A stretch of 64,000 nt of DNA from Enoplolaimus lenunculus. Lineage: Eukaryota > Nematoda > Enoplea > Enoplida > Thoracostomopsidae. Of the stretch, positions 24,232 through 36,100 are shown piece by piece (within the stretch, counting starts at the first letter, position 1; every line of letters begins with the position of its first letter). A program made the translations under genes and the position numbers. Where the stretch lies: NCBI GenBank assembly GCA_030248215.1, contig JASANG010002902.1:248001-312000 (forward strand), written 5' to 3'. The notes under the pieces were generated by a model. It searched no databases and was not told where the DNA came from. It worked only from the letters and a program-made list of their open reading frames with translations.

Positions 24232-24860
24232 ATTGAGCGAAGCGAAGCTCGGAGTTTCGCGAAGCGTTTTATGTTTTGTACTCGGGGGTCGAAAGGTGGA
24301 TGTCCGTCCGTCCGTCCGTCTGTCCGTCCGAAAAGAATCTCAGGAACGGCTGAACCGATTTTGATAAACTTTGTTTTTGTTTGAAAGCCAATTATCCTGG
24401 GGTGTTAACCTCGCATTGGGGTTTTAAAATCTTAAGCCGTTTATTAGCTACAGGCGAATTTGCATAATTAAGCCTAAATTGGGACTTTCCACAATATTTC
24501 ACTAATTATTATAGTTAGAAGCAATCTAATTTTAGCTAAAAGGTTTTTGGGTGCGAGGAATCTGCGTAAACTGTTTACAAACATCCAAAACCGATAACTG
24601 AGCAGTTAGCTAATAGATAATTTGCATATTAGCTTAATTGACAAGACAAAATTGGGACTTTTTAAATTATTTCAATCATTATTAGGGTTTACTGAAGGGT
24701 TTTTGGGTGCGAGGAATCTGAGGAAATTGCTTATATACAAACCTCCGAAACCGATAAACGAATAGTTAGCTAATAATAACTAATTTGCATATTACCTTAA
24801 TTACTTACGTGTGTTCGACCTTCGCTCAATAAATGTAGTCCCACTACGACTGGTAATATA
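24232..24860 (+). repeat. GTCC-microsatellite repeat family, copy 2
   Basis: Best preserved copy: left end TTGAGCGAAGCGAAGCTCGG, then GTCCGTCCGTCCGTCTGTCC, CGGCTGAACCGATTTTGATA, two TAGCTAATA-bearing blocks and right end CTTCGCTCAATAAATGTAG. A short open frame over the GTCC run (SVRPSVRP) is a repeat artefact. Confidence 0.7.
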
Positions 24861-25242
24861 TATGTACTAAGAATTCAACTGAAATGAGTTGAATTTACAA
24901 AATAATATGAATATATACTCAATATTAGCTTACATGTGCCAATTTTAGAATTATCATTTTATCAAGGACAACCGCTACCGCATATATAATTTGACATTAA
25001 ACAAGACAATATTCAATAGCAGTATCTCAATCGATTCGGCCACGTGCAATCCTACTGCCGTACTTATAAAAATAGATATTATATATATGTGTGTATGTTA
25101 TCGTATGCTATCAAAGTACCAGGAATCCAACAAGTGAACTCAATTTACAAAATACAGAAAACGCGTATTTGAGCTTGATAAAGCATTACAAAGCAGTATG
25201 TATATACATGTAATATATACATACATATGTAAGTAATATATA

Positions 25243-25540
25243 TGTCGTAGGCCAATCTGCTATTCGTGCCAATTACCAATCGGCCTAGGCCAATCTGCTA
25301 TTCGAAGCAAATAGCAGTTTGGATTAGGCCAATTTGCGATTGTGAGATTTCGCCAAAACAACAGTGATGTAAAGGACCAATGCTAATTGCTTAACGGTAT
25401 TGCATCTGTCAAAATAATCAAATCTGATTGGTCCATAATTTCAATAGCAGTCTAGCGCAGGCCACACTGCTATTACATAAAATAGCAGATTGGCCTATGC
25501 CAATTAGTAATTGGCCTGAACAGCAGATTGGCCTACGACA
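25243..25540. mobile_element. MITE with ends TGTCGTAGGCCAATCTGCT
   Basis: The two ends are inverted copies (TGTCGTAGGCCAATCTGCTA and AGCAGATTGGCCTACGACA). The motif GGCCAATCTGCTATT recurs several times inside in both orientations. The superfamily is not assignable and the target duplication is unclear. Confidence 0.75.
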
Positions 25541-26617
25541 TGTATACATGTGGAAATTTTGGCAACGGCTTACATATTACGTATTCGAGAGAAACGAATG
25601 CACTATAGCTTAAACAAGTACAAAGGGTCACCAGAATTGGAAGTTTGTAAGGATTTTTAAGCCGACCAGCGGTTTAAACACGCAAATATGAATTTCTTAC
25701 CCGCGTTCAAGTCACACTGCATTAGTTACTAGCGTATGTTTTGCACGTTAACACATAAAAAGTAGGCACGCACGGGTAAGAACTGTCAATAATTTATCCG
25801 CGTGATCCCAAATCTTTACCCGAGGGTATACCCGCGCCTGAAAGTGTTTACCCGACCCGCAATTACCCGCGGGAAAAGTCCAACACTGAGAGTCATCCAC
25901 TATTACCCGCATCACGCCATTTTAGTTTACAGAAGGACTGTTTTTTTATATTTTCTGACAAGAAAAAATCAGCAAACTGTGAGGGGAGGTAGCTTATTTA
26001 ACTCCGACCGTTTTGGGCAACGGTGGGATAACGCAATAGACCCACCCCCACACACAAACTGAAACATCGCTACTTGAGCGTTCCGCATTTAAAAAGTTGT
26101 GAATTGTACAACAACGATTGAGACATCATCATCTCTTATTCTAACTCATTTTTAAAATACGAATTTATAAACAACGAAACGCTAAACAACCGACTATTAA
26201 TCGCCAACAAACCCATTTCAAGACTCTCAATATTTGTGTATTATCGTTCGATCGACACGACTCAATTCCTATCGCAACCGCAACCCTTATGACGTCACTC
26301 GAATACACAATTTGTCTCTGTTGTCATCAAATTATTAATTTCAATAAATAATGAACGAAAATGACAACAAAGTAAATATAATAAACAAACCAAACCAACA
26401 GGTTACATTACTTTGTTTTAGGTGAACTTTCTATACGTAATCTTATTTCAATCTCTATCCAACCGTAATGAACAAACGTTAGTTCAATAACAAAATCCTT
26501 TCACGCATAAACAGAGAGAGACAGAGAGTAAAAACAACAAAGTTGCAATTATAATTACAGCCGATAGCATATTTCTAGACCAGTCGTAGTAGGAGTGAAA
26601 CTACGTACCCACGAACC
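25541..26617. other. intergenic, no gene seen
   Basis: Contains a patch of TTTACCCGAGG, CCCGCGGGAAAAG and ACCCGACCCGC motifs (25680-25895), ending CCAACACTG, which may be a decayed MITE of unknown type. A lone GACCAGTCGTAGTAGGAG at 26579 matches the outer edge of the GTCC-family repeat. The rest is AT-rich. Confidence 0.4.
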
Positions 26618-26790
26618 TACGTATTTACGATGGCGCTGTATATACTTGCCGTCCGGCGCGGACGGTGCCGTACGTCAAAACAAATTTTTGTGTACAAATT
26701 GACATGGCGTGCCATGACTGTGTGCCGGATGACACTGACCGACGGTGACGGACGCGCCGGACATCATCAAAAATATTGCGTCTCCATTAC
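26618..26790. mobile_element. short copy of the GC-rich 21-bp-array MITE
   Basis: Left part TATACTTGCCGTCCGGCGCG and right part GACGGACGCGCCGGACATCA are inverted. They match the ends of the elements at 18407 and 48937, without long arrays between them. Confidence 0.55.
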
Positions 26791-26837
26791 GGACAATACC
26801 TATTCTCGAATGCACTAACGGAAATAGTTGATACGAT

Positions 26838-27215
26838 CAGGGTGCCACCGGAATTACAATTTACCGGAACCGGAATTTGAAAATTTTACCGGAACCGGAA
26901 AGTGAAAAATGCATTTCACCAGAAATTTCATTTTAATCGTATTTTTGCTCTATTATTTGTGAAACAACCTTAGTCGAACATAGGTATTTATTTTATTTGT
27001 TGTATTTTAGATTTTCGTCGTCGACTGAAGGGAAATCCACCATCAACGGCTTATAATCGGAGTACATGTGGCTTTCAAAAGAGATTCTTAAAAATTAGCT
27101 AAGTTAAGAAAACGGCCAAATTATAACACCGGAATTTTTAAATCCGGTAAAAATTTACCGGAACCAGAACCGGAAGGTGAAAAAATGCCGGAACCGGAAT
27201 TCCGGTTGCACCCTG
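26838..27215 (-). mobile_element. hAT-like MITE (CAGGGTGCAACCGG family), intact, inverted
   Basis: 378 bp in the opposite orientation to the 13265 and 23632 copies. Ends are CAGGGTGCCACCGGAATT and AATTCCGGTTGCACCCTG. The perfect 8-bp duplication is GATACGAT (26830-26837, 27216-27223). Confidence 0.92.
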
Positions 27216-27589
27216 GATACGATGATTAGCGAATATCCTAGTAATCCAGCAAATATAGAAAGTTTTGAACGGCATATTAAGGGTGTTTCTTATCCAAAAA
27301 CCCTACGGAACATAGTGTTGTACACCGCCAAACACAATACTTATAAATATATATATAAAGCAATCAAATGCATAATTGGCGCAGGTAGATAATGTGCTAA
27401 TTACAATAATTAGCATGTAGCTAAGTAATCATAAGGGTTCCAATGCCTAAACGCTATATTTAAATTTGTAATACTCGAAACCCATAAAGACAACAACGCA
27501 CAAACGCTTATAAAAATGATAATTCTCAACTCAACTGCGATAGTTGGCATATGCAAACCTCGAGCAGCACGCTATTCATTTATCTACTT

Positions 27590-27960
27590 TAGAGGTTTAT
27601 AACTGATTTCTTCACATTCCTCGCACCCAAAACCCTTTTAGTAGGTACTGAACAAATCAATTCACTTGTTGTAACACCAATAGTGAATTAATATAAAATT
27701 CAAATTTAGGCTTAATCAATTATGCAAAACTAGCCTGCAGCTAGCAAACGGCTTTAAGTTTTAAAACCGCAATAGGACGTTACCATTATAGATAACAAAC
27801 TTTCAAACAACCAAAAGTTTATGAAAACCGGTTCCGTGGTCCCTGAAATTCTTCCCCGGCGGACAGACGGACGGACGGACATCCTTATTTCGACCTCTGA
27901 GCGCAAAACATAAAACGCTACGCGAAAAAATATCACGAGTTTCGCTTCGTTCAAAGAACA
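27590..27960 (-). repeat. GTCC-microsatellite repeat family, copy 3
   Basis: Minus-strand copy with CGGACAGACGGACGGACGGA, the matching AAAACCGGTTCCGTGG block and TTCGCTTCGTTCAAAG at its right (outer) edge. It is shorter than copies 1 and 2. Confidence 0.6.
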
Positions 27961-28185
27961 AAGTTAGCCCTCGCATCAGCTACGTCACACTGAATGAGTG
28001 AGTGAGTGGGAGCCGAGTACTGTGAACTAATCAACAACTGTTGTTTGAACATCAGCAAAATATACCACCTATTGCTCACAAATATCCACGTTGATTAACA
28101 GCGAGTTTATACACCTGAAGTTTGACAAAATCAAAAATTGTCAATAGTCATCAACTACTGACATGTCCATAAAAAAGTGCCTATA

Positions 28186-28617
28186 CTGTATTGACCCGAA
28201 TAAGAGGGGAGTCCCCATTTTGGATCCGAATCAATAGGAGTCCGTATCCCTAATAAGAGTCGCGTAAGCGGATAGAGTGGCTAAACGCTAATCAGAGTCC
28301 ATAAATGTCAATTATCGCTAATTGTAGCGCATAAATGACTCCAGGACCAAGTAATTTGAGTTCGAAACTTTAAAACGTACTTCAAATTTTGAATATAACA
28401 TTCCAAGTATAACCTTGCATGATCGCTCAAGCTATTGACGCAAGACAAATAAACGTTTAATTCAACTGATAGTTGCAGTACCGGATATATATCAGTAACG
28501 AAAGGCGGCGGAGCGTGGGTTAAAAATAAATAACTGTCCAACCGAATAACAAGAGGGGGGTACCCTCTGAAGAGGCCAAATAAATATCAGTCCCCCCTCT
28601 CATTCGGGTCAATACAG
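28186..28617. mobile_element. Tc1/mariner-like MITE, ends CTGTATTGACCCGAATAAG
   Basis: 432 bp, with inverted ends CTGTATTGACCCGAATAAGA and TCTCATTCGGGTCAATACAG and a TA on each side (28184-28185, 28618-28619). A sister copy is at 54107 and a decayed, truncated, inverted one near 52000-52330. TA duplications suggest Tc1/mariner-type mobilisation. Confidence 0.8.
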
Positions 28618-28619
28618 TA

Positions 28620-29525
28620 CGTATACGTATTTAGCGCCGTTTCGAATAAAATTCATTGAATAACACACATATATACGTACAGACAGACAGACAGATACAA
28701 CGTGAACGACCTGGTTCTCTCTCACAAATTGGATTGATAAATATCCATTGATTGAGACCTCGTGGTGTTTAGACACAGTTGGTTCGTTACACAGTCTCTG
28801 AAAACTACGATACCTAAGTTAGAGTCTAAGTTAGAATCTTACTGACTCTGTTAACTAAATCTCTTTTTTCTACACCAGATGTGGTGTTACTATTATAGAT
28901 GTGTGTTGCGCCAGTTAATATGCAACTGAGATCAAAGCTGCTGCACACTGACTTCAAGTTACGACGAACATTCTCACACTGTCACTAAGTACGTATTATA
29001 ACAAAATGACACGTCCGACCACCAGCTTAAGTGACCAGACAGGGGATTTGTTTAAGTTGCAGACGCTGGGAGCAAGCATCATTGTAAACCAGGCCAATTA
29101 AAAAGCACGCGACATCCAAATTATCAGCCGTTGCGTTTAAGCCGCAATCGAACCAGATCGAGTCTCGTTTTTGAGTTTTTGAAAAATCAAAAATCTTTTA
29201 AAGAAGTCCTCAGGTCATCCAATTGCAATCGAAAAAAGGAATTGTCAAACACGCGGCTACAAAATACATGTATATATGCAGCGTATACTGCGATATCCTG
29301 CAATTACGTACAAAAAGCCAGATATATATACACAATACCGAACATGGCAACTGTACTGGAACAAATTATACGACAACCAAGCCAAAATATACGACGTATA
29401 TAAAATCGTTAGACACGCCTCTTTAAGACTGTTTACTGACTACAAAAAATAGCTCAATACTTTTAATTTTTTTGCTTATTTGCAAGGCGACATAAAACTA
29501 AAACAATCCGTAAAACATCGCTTAC
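28620..29525. other. intergenic or intronic, no exon resolved
   Basis: Lies just 3' (minus sense) of the coding exon at 29526-30513, so at least part is intron 1 of that gene. A CAGA microsatellite is at about 28680-28695. No further exon could be assigned with confidence. Confidence 0.4.
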
Positions 29526-30083
29526 CGTCGGCTCGCAATTCGAGTGTGTACTTCATCTCGAGAACGCCAAAATCATTATGATGAAACAACGTTTTTCCAT
29601 TATCAAGCAGCGACAGTCGCCGAACGTGTGGAGCTTTCCGTCGACCAGCGCCGTCACTACAATCGCGACCACAAGAAATCCCAGCGGCTGTTGACGCTGT
29701 TGTCGTTGTTGATGATGTTGCTGTTGTTGTCGTCTGAACCGTGTCTACCGATGTAGTCGATGCTGTTGTCGACAACGCTGCTAAAGTCGATGAACAAGTC
29801 ATTGGAGTAAACGGCGAACAACTGGTACTTGCGGCTGCAGCCGCAGCAGCAGCGGCTAAAAATGTTGTCGGTGTGGTCGCTAACGGAGTCAATGCAGGCG
29901 GAAATAAACAGTTTGGTGAGATCGAACAATATTCAGCCGGCAAAGCAACGCCGGTACTTGCGCTGCTAGTAACTGCAGCTACAGCGGCGGCTGAATTTTT
30001 TATCATGTCAAGAAATGCACAATGCGTTTGTTGTGCTGTTCGCGTACCGTTCAATGTTCCGACGGTGGCAGATGACGTAAAGA

Positions 30084-30181
<98 letters not shown>

Positions 30182-30513
30182 GCGGTTGTAACTGCTTCAA
30201 CCCCAGTTGTTGCGATCCTTACACTTGTCGATGACGTCAAACTTCCACGCGTGTCGCCAGAACACGAAATGTTATCGTTGGCAGTGGTTGTTGTTGCGGT
30301 GACTAGTGACATTTTCGCCGCTTTGGCCGGTGAACAAACGCCGCGAATGTCTTTCAAAGTTGGCAATGCTTGTGTTGGATCGAGTTTATGGAATGAAACA
30401 AGGCGGTCAGCACTTGCCGACGCAACTTCACCGTTACCTTCGTTCACAATGCCTATACTGCCATGGCCGAGTTTGACAACCGGCACGTGGTTCAATTCAA
30501 AAGCTCTTGCCAT
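29526..30513 (-). CDS. first coding exon of an unidentified Asn/Thr/Ala-rich protein
   Basis: Minus-strand open frame of 988 nt, from an ATG at 30513 (an in-frame stop lies about 30 nt upstream) to a donor (GACG followed by GTAAG) at 29526, leaving in phase 1. It encodes 329 residues. Residues 1-65 are ordinary sequence (MARAFELNHVPVVKLGHG at the start), followed by Ser/Thr-rich sequence, 32 Asn (about 112-143), an Ala run near 225, a Thr/Ser-rich run, and a last 40 residues that look structured: RRKAPHVRRLSLLDNGKTLF then HHNDFGVLEMKYTLELRADG. RRLS is a basophilic-kinase-type site. The final beta-strand-like segment could open a C2-like or similar domain continued in the next exon, but that is speculation. 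The family is not recognised. Confidence 0.65.
30085..30180 (+). repeat. pure (ATT)32 microsatellite inside a coding exon
   Basis: 96 nt of uninterrupted ATT on the plus strand, read as 32 AAT (Asn) codons on the minus strand. Absence of any synonymous AAC suggests recent slippage growth. Confidence 0.95.
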
Positions 30514-31322
30514 TTTATCAAATCCCGTGTTTATACAAAGTCAAAAAATATGTTCACATTATATATAAAGGACTATTTCAAATATATCACATCAATGGAA
30601 CAAAAAAAATCTAAAACATACCATAACTTAAATTAGTATAAATACTAAATAATTATAAAATAAATTCCAGTTTCGTTGCATGCATACGTTGAACGGCTAG
30701 CTGAGCATTTTGTTAAAATTTATAATGTTCAAATTTCAAAATTAGAAACAAAAATATTTCGTCATTTGGATCAAAAATAAAATATTTCGTCACATCTGGA
30801 ATTAGCAAATTTTAGCTTTAACTATACGTTGAAATTAATATTGCGTCTAGTCGAATTGACATACGGATGAGTAGGATTTGAGTATACTATGAATAGCGCA
30901 CATTTACAGTCAGATGTAGAAATGACATTTATCTTGAAAATCATTTGTGTGCGTTGACAAATTAATGCAATTTAATACATCAGGCCGAGCTGAATTAAAT
31001 TTATATTGAAAATTGAATTTCTAACAGTCGTGAAATTCTTAAAATAAGTTACATCTTTATGAAATTGCAGTCTTTGTATCACACGAATTTAATAACAGTA
31101 ACAAAAAAGCCTACTATAAATAATATATACTATTAGTAAACGTAGTTGCGCATCGCGCAACGAAACATACTTGCTTATCATACGTGTCTACCGTTTTGCC
31201 AAAAAGACTACCCTGTGGCCGTCGTAAAGCTTGTATTTACTTACTATAATGAGTTCTACACACTATCAATTTTGATTTGATAAAAAACACCCAAGAAAAT
31301 AAACAATATTCACACATTCTTT
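30514..31322. other. upstream of the Asn-rich exon, no gene seen
   Basis: AT-rich sequence that should hold the promoter and any 5' untranslated exons of the gene starting at 30513. No motif stands out. Confidence 0.35.
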
Positions 31323-31521
31323 GGCCAATGTAAAGAACAGGGGGAACAGTATTATAAGCATATTCCTAAGCCTAAGCGTAAGAGTGAGTGTAAGCATAAG
31401 CCTAAGAATGAACATATTCCTAAGCCTATGGCCAAGCTAAGCAAAAAATTTCTCTATAGCATAAGCTTACTCTATTCTACTCCCAAAGAACAACGTTCCG
31501 CCCCTGATCTTTACATGGGCC
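31323..31521 (-). mobile_element. TTAGGC-bearing MITE
   Basis: Ends GGCCAATGTAAAGAACAGG and TGATCTTTACATGGGCC. Inside are CCTAAG-type hexamers (TTAGGC on the minus strand) with CATATTCC punctuation. Flanks CATTCTTT and CATACTTT agree at 7 of 8 bases. Confidence 0.8.
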
Positions 31522-33195
31522 CATACTTTTTATAAAAGACTGTCCCTGACAGACTGTTTTCGTTACTGTTAATGCTGAAACATTGCCTTCAATACGCATA
31601 TGGGGCTTTCCAGCATTAACATTGTAGATGGTGTTGGACTGTGAGTACACTTATTTTGTAACGCCTTCCTACGTGACTTGTTGAATTAATGTGTTTATGC
31701 TGGAACTGATATTAATTGTCCATTTTGCACCAGGTGCACCAGTATTATTATGCCGGACGCATAATATATCCACGGGATTTCCTAAATCTAATTTCATGAG
31801 TCTATAAGGTTTCTGAAACTGTTTTTGCTGAGGTCCTACTGAAGATTCCCTGAGATGTTAAATGGTGGCTACAAGCGCAAAAAAAGCTAACAATTCTGAG
31901 ATGACTATTTGTATTGGCAATGCCTTTACTCCGAGTGGATGTTGGCAGAACACTTGAAACACTAAAAGCTATTGAGTTTATGTTCAAAGAATGCATATCG
32001 TTTCTGAAATACGTTGGTACTACTAGAACAGTCATTATTTCTTACTGCAGTGCAAGGTGCAGGTTTACAAAGTTACAAGAATTAGTAGCGTAATCACCGG
32101 AACCGGCATCAATTTGACGGGACCGGAGACCGGAAACCCCACCCGCACACGTTGCCCATACTTTTTACTATCATCGCTCAGTTTCGCTTCTCACGAAACA
32201 AATTGATACAAACGCAATTGAAAATAATTTACTTTAACAAATATATTCCTGGTTTCACATATTAATATAAACATTGAAATCTAAAACTAATCACCGAATG
32301 CACGCAAACGTAGTGTAAGTCTACGACCAATTGTACATTATAACAGAATCCTTAGTTTAATAAAATTTAAAACGTAGCAGCTAGCTACGATCACGGACAA
32401 AATTCAGTGCGCAGAAACTGCAATTGCGTTCGCTGCGGTTACAGATTTGTAGCCACATCTGAATTCTTGAGCAATCGTCCTCAAACACGGTTTGAGACGC
32501 GATAACAGCAATTTTAACCGCGTCAGAGTTCGCAGAAACTGCGGTGGCGAGTGATCGTGATCGCGTATAAGAGCAATCGCAAATCAAACCACGCTTGGAT
32601 CGCGGTTACGCTGAATTCCGTCCGTGAATGTGTCTGCTACCGTCATTGATGTCTTTTCAAAGCAACGGCTAATGAACCTCGAGCGCTATAACAGCTGAAC
32701 TAAAGAAATATAACAATGCAAAAAAGGTTGATCTCACGTCTTACGAGCTTAACTTAGTGCTGAGATACTAACTTTCCGCTAGTCAACCAGCTTTCAATTT
32801 TACCCAGTCATTATTACTTCACGAGGCTCAAGTATACGTACACTTCCCATCATTTCAAGACAAGGTTCTGGGACTGGAACTGGAGAAACGTGTGTCCTGT
32901 CCCTTTGCTGTAGAGTCGGCTGACGCATCTTCCTCTTTTGCAGTCGGATGCTCCACAAGGTGACACGTTGCAACCAAAAGTTAAAGTTAGTTTAATGCTC
33001 AGGAAAGACTTTTCCCAAACCTATGCCTGAGCCCAATCCTGTGGAAGAAAGTGTATAATAACCCTTGCTAAGTGACCTACAAAATTACAACACAAAACGA
33101 ACGAAAACGTAGCAATACTTCCTTTTGGAACGACACTACAGTGCAGATAAGATGCTATGAAAAATTTCTATTTAAAAAGCTACTAAGACGCTTCG
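31522..33195. other. between two minus-strand genes, no gene seen
   Basis: Contains the expected 3' untranslated region of glycogen synthase just below 33196 and a decayed GGAACCGG patch near 32098-32140. ATTAAA-like signals exist on the minus strand, but I cannot choose one as the poly(A) signal. Confidence 0.4.
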
Positions 33196-36100
33196 TTATA
33201 AAGTTTTTCCTGATAAAATATTGATTTCTTCCTCGCTATCTTCTTCATCTTCTGACGGAGGTTCTGACTGCGTTGGCGTTGGAGGCTGGCTCAACGGTCG
33301 AGGGTAATGGAACTTGCTTGCCTGAAATCAAGAAAATTAAAACAAAATTCGACCAAAACTTTTCTTGTCCCGTAATATGGTTGCAACAAAAACTGTGTTC
33401 GCTTTAACAATATAATTATACCATACTTAAAACTAAAACAACACCAAATTGCAATAGCTGCAAACCAGCACTTACCGCAGCCTTCATTTCCGCGTATCGT
33501 TCTGGATTCGTTTTATGCAGCGCCATTTGTCTAGCTTGCCGATAATACTAAAAATATTAAAAACATGAAACTTACTAGCACAACTTTTCATTAAAAACGT
33601 GCGCTCCAAAACTTTAGCCAAATACAGACCATTTAAGCTGTCGGGAACAGGGCTGTCTGGAGTGTCAGTAGACACTCCTAGAAGAATCGTTCAAACGTAC
33701 ATACAGTTCAGATGACAGGAAATCAGAGTGCAACCGGAGGTGAAAAATACCAGACCCAGAGGTCAACGAATCTTGCCAGAGCCAGAGAATGCTGGTTAGT
33801 TAGTTAATTTTAGCCAATATCTGCAATATGTTGTTACGTTGTTTGATTTTACGCTAATTTTCTGCGAAATTTCGGAAATTTTTTCATGAAAATTGTGACA
33901 AAAGCAGAACACAACGCACTAAACAGATAAATTTTGCAAAATTATGCAAAATTTTACTACCGAAATTGCCGGAATTTCCGGCAAAAATTCTACCGGAGCC
34001 AGAGGCCGATTTTCTGCCGAAGCCACACCTCCGGTTGTACCCTGCAGGAGATATAAATAATGTATCAGCTTAAACATTACACCCCAAACTTACAACGCCT
34101 AAATTTCGCCAATCCAAAAGGTCTGATAAGCGTTCAGTACGATTTCGTAATGTGATGCGTTGTCGCTGGGTTAAACAGCAAAAATCATACATATACTGAA
34201 ATATAAACGACTTGTATCACGAAGTTCATAAGCACTTTAAAATTTAATTTTGTCTGTATCTCATGGTTAACTGATCAATTCGGAGTACGTTTGAAGTAAT
34301 AGTCGAAACATAGAAGACGGCAGCAATTAACAAAATCCATATTTATTTTCATAGGAAACAAACCATATAAAACATTCTACTCAGGGATTCCTACAGAACC
34401 ATGCTAGGTGCTAGGTACAACAACTGCAATGTAAACAGAAATAGTATTCCTTGGTTAAAAAACTGTCAGTACGTATTCTGAGCAATGATTAATAAAAATT
34501 TCAAGACTTAGAAAACTTCCGAGAAAAAATTGCTATACGACAGTAGTGTTTTAATAGTGTGTTGCCGATCTGAAAAGTGCAAACTAATTTTAATCGTAAA
34601 GTACAAATTCCCAAATATATCATTTTGTCAATTTGATTCAGGAATAATTTTTCGAAAATCTGACTTTTGTGCGGGTTTTGATATTAAACAGTACTCTACC
34701 TGAGAGAGCTGGTTCACAGACTCATCAGGTGATTTGTGACGTCGATCCACGACATAAATGCCGTAGCTCATTGGATCCGATACGTGTTCTTCCATAAAGC
34801 AACCGAATCCCGATAAATTGGTAGTGACTGATGGGATTCCCATTACGGTACATTCCGCTAAAAGTATAACTCCAGTAGCGTCAATTTGCCCAGCAATCAA
34901 ACGAAATACTAAAACCAAAACTTTAACCCCAAAGTGCAAAGCGGAGCAACATTACGGGAACTGCGCCAGCACGGTCAACGTATGAAAAACCAATATCCAA
35001 ATGTCTTTTGATTCGCTTTAGCACAACGTCTACCGGTTCTTTTTGCAAGACTCTTTTAAGACAAACACAGGTGATTACCGCTCCTCTAAAATATAAAAAC
35101 GTTTACACCAGCTAGAAATTATTATACAATGATTGCTGTGAGTCTCATAAGCAATAAGCTGGTAATAAATATAGCAAAAACGCATACCAGGCGTATATCC
35201 CCATGGCTCGTAGTACGATGGAAAAACGCCTAAATGACAACCCCGCACAAATTCTTCGTAGTCCAAATTGATCAAAGGACTAACAGACGACAAAAACTCA
35301 GGATGAAATATTACCTAAAATGCATAAGCGTGTGACAAAGTGAATTCTATATAATTGGTGACAGCATAACCATATGTAGTTAGCAGTCCGCAACGAATGA
35401 CTTACATAACGTATCACCGTCTACACACTCAACCAAGTTCAGATGCAATTTACTCCTGCTAATATGGAGTAGAAATGTGAAACAAACTGTTCACCGGTAA
35501 TGCTAACATGCGGAAAACACTTTTCCAACCAGCGCTTGTCGAATTGAACCGACATTACATATTCATAACCTGTCTACGAAAGAAAATAAAATTCTCACCT
35601 TGACACGATCATCAGCTGAATTGAACATTTGACATCGTCGAAAAGAATTCAATACCGGGTCGCTTGCGTCATCAATCATATTGTGGGTGCAAATTGGTGG
35701 CAATGCATCACGCTAAAACTAAAAGTTGTTTCTAAAAACAAAAACTAACTATCGATAACATATTATAAAGCGAACATTTTACATTTACAAGCACCAATGA
35801 AAGTTATTCTGTAACAAGGTTTTACACAGAACAGTACCCCACCGAGCGATTTCTTGGAATTATTGGATACTCCTATTCGAATAGTTCCTTTGAATTGGCC
35901 TCTCCCTCATTCAATTTATTTTTTGTTGGGAGGGGGGCTTCCAAAATGTTGAACCAGGAAGCAAATGAATAGCAGGGGGCGATTTCCCCTGTTTCAAAAT
36001 GGGACATTTTTATGCGTTTCATACTCTTGCGCCAGCTTTTACCATACAATCTTCAGTTTTAGGGATAATTAAAAGGCATTTTTGGTTGATAACTGTTTCC

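Noticed and set aside
24187-24384. Coding frame with SVRPSVRP
   Set aside because: Translation of the GTCC microsatellite in a dispersed repeat.
29741-30568. 275-codon plus-strand frame with long Leu run
   Set aside because: It is the antisense shadow of the Asn-rich exon; ATT repeats read as Leu. The minus strand has the start codon and the donor site.
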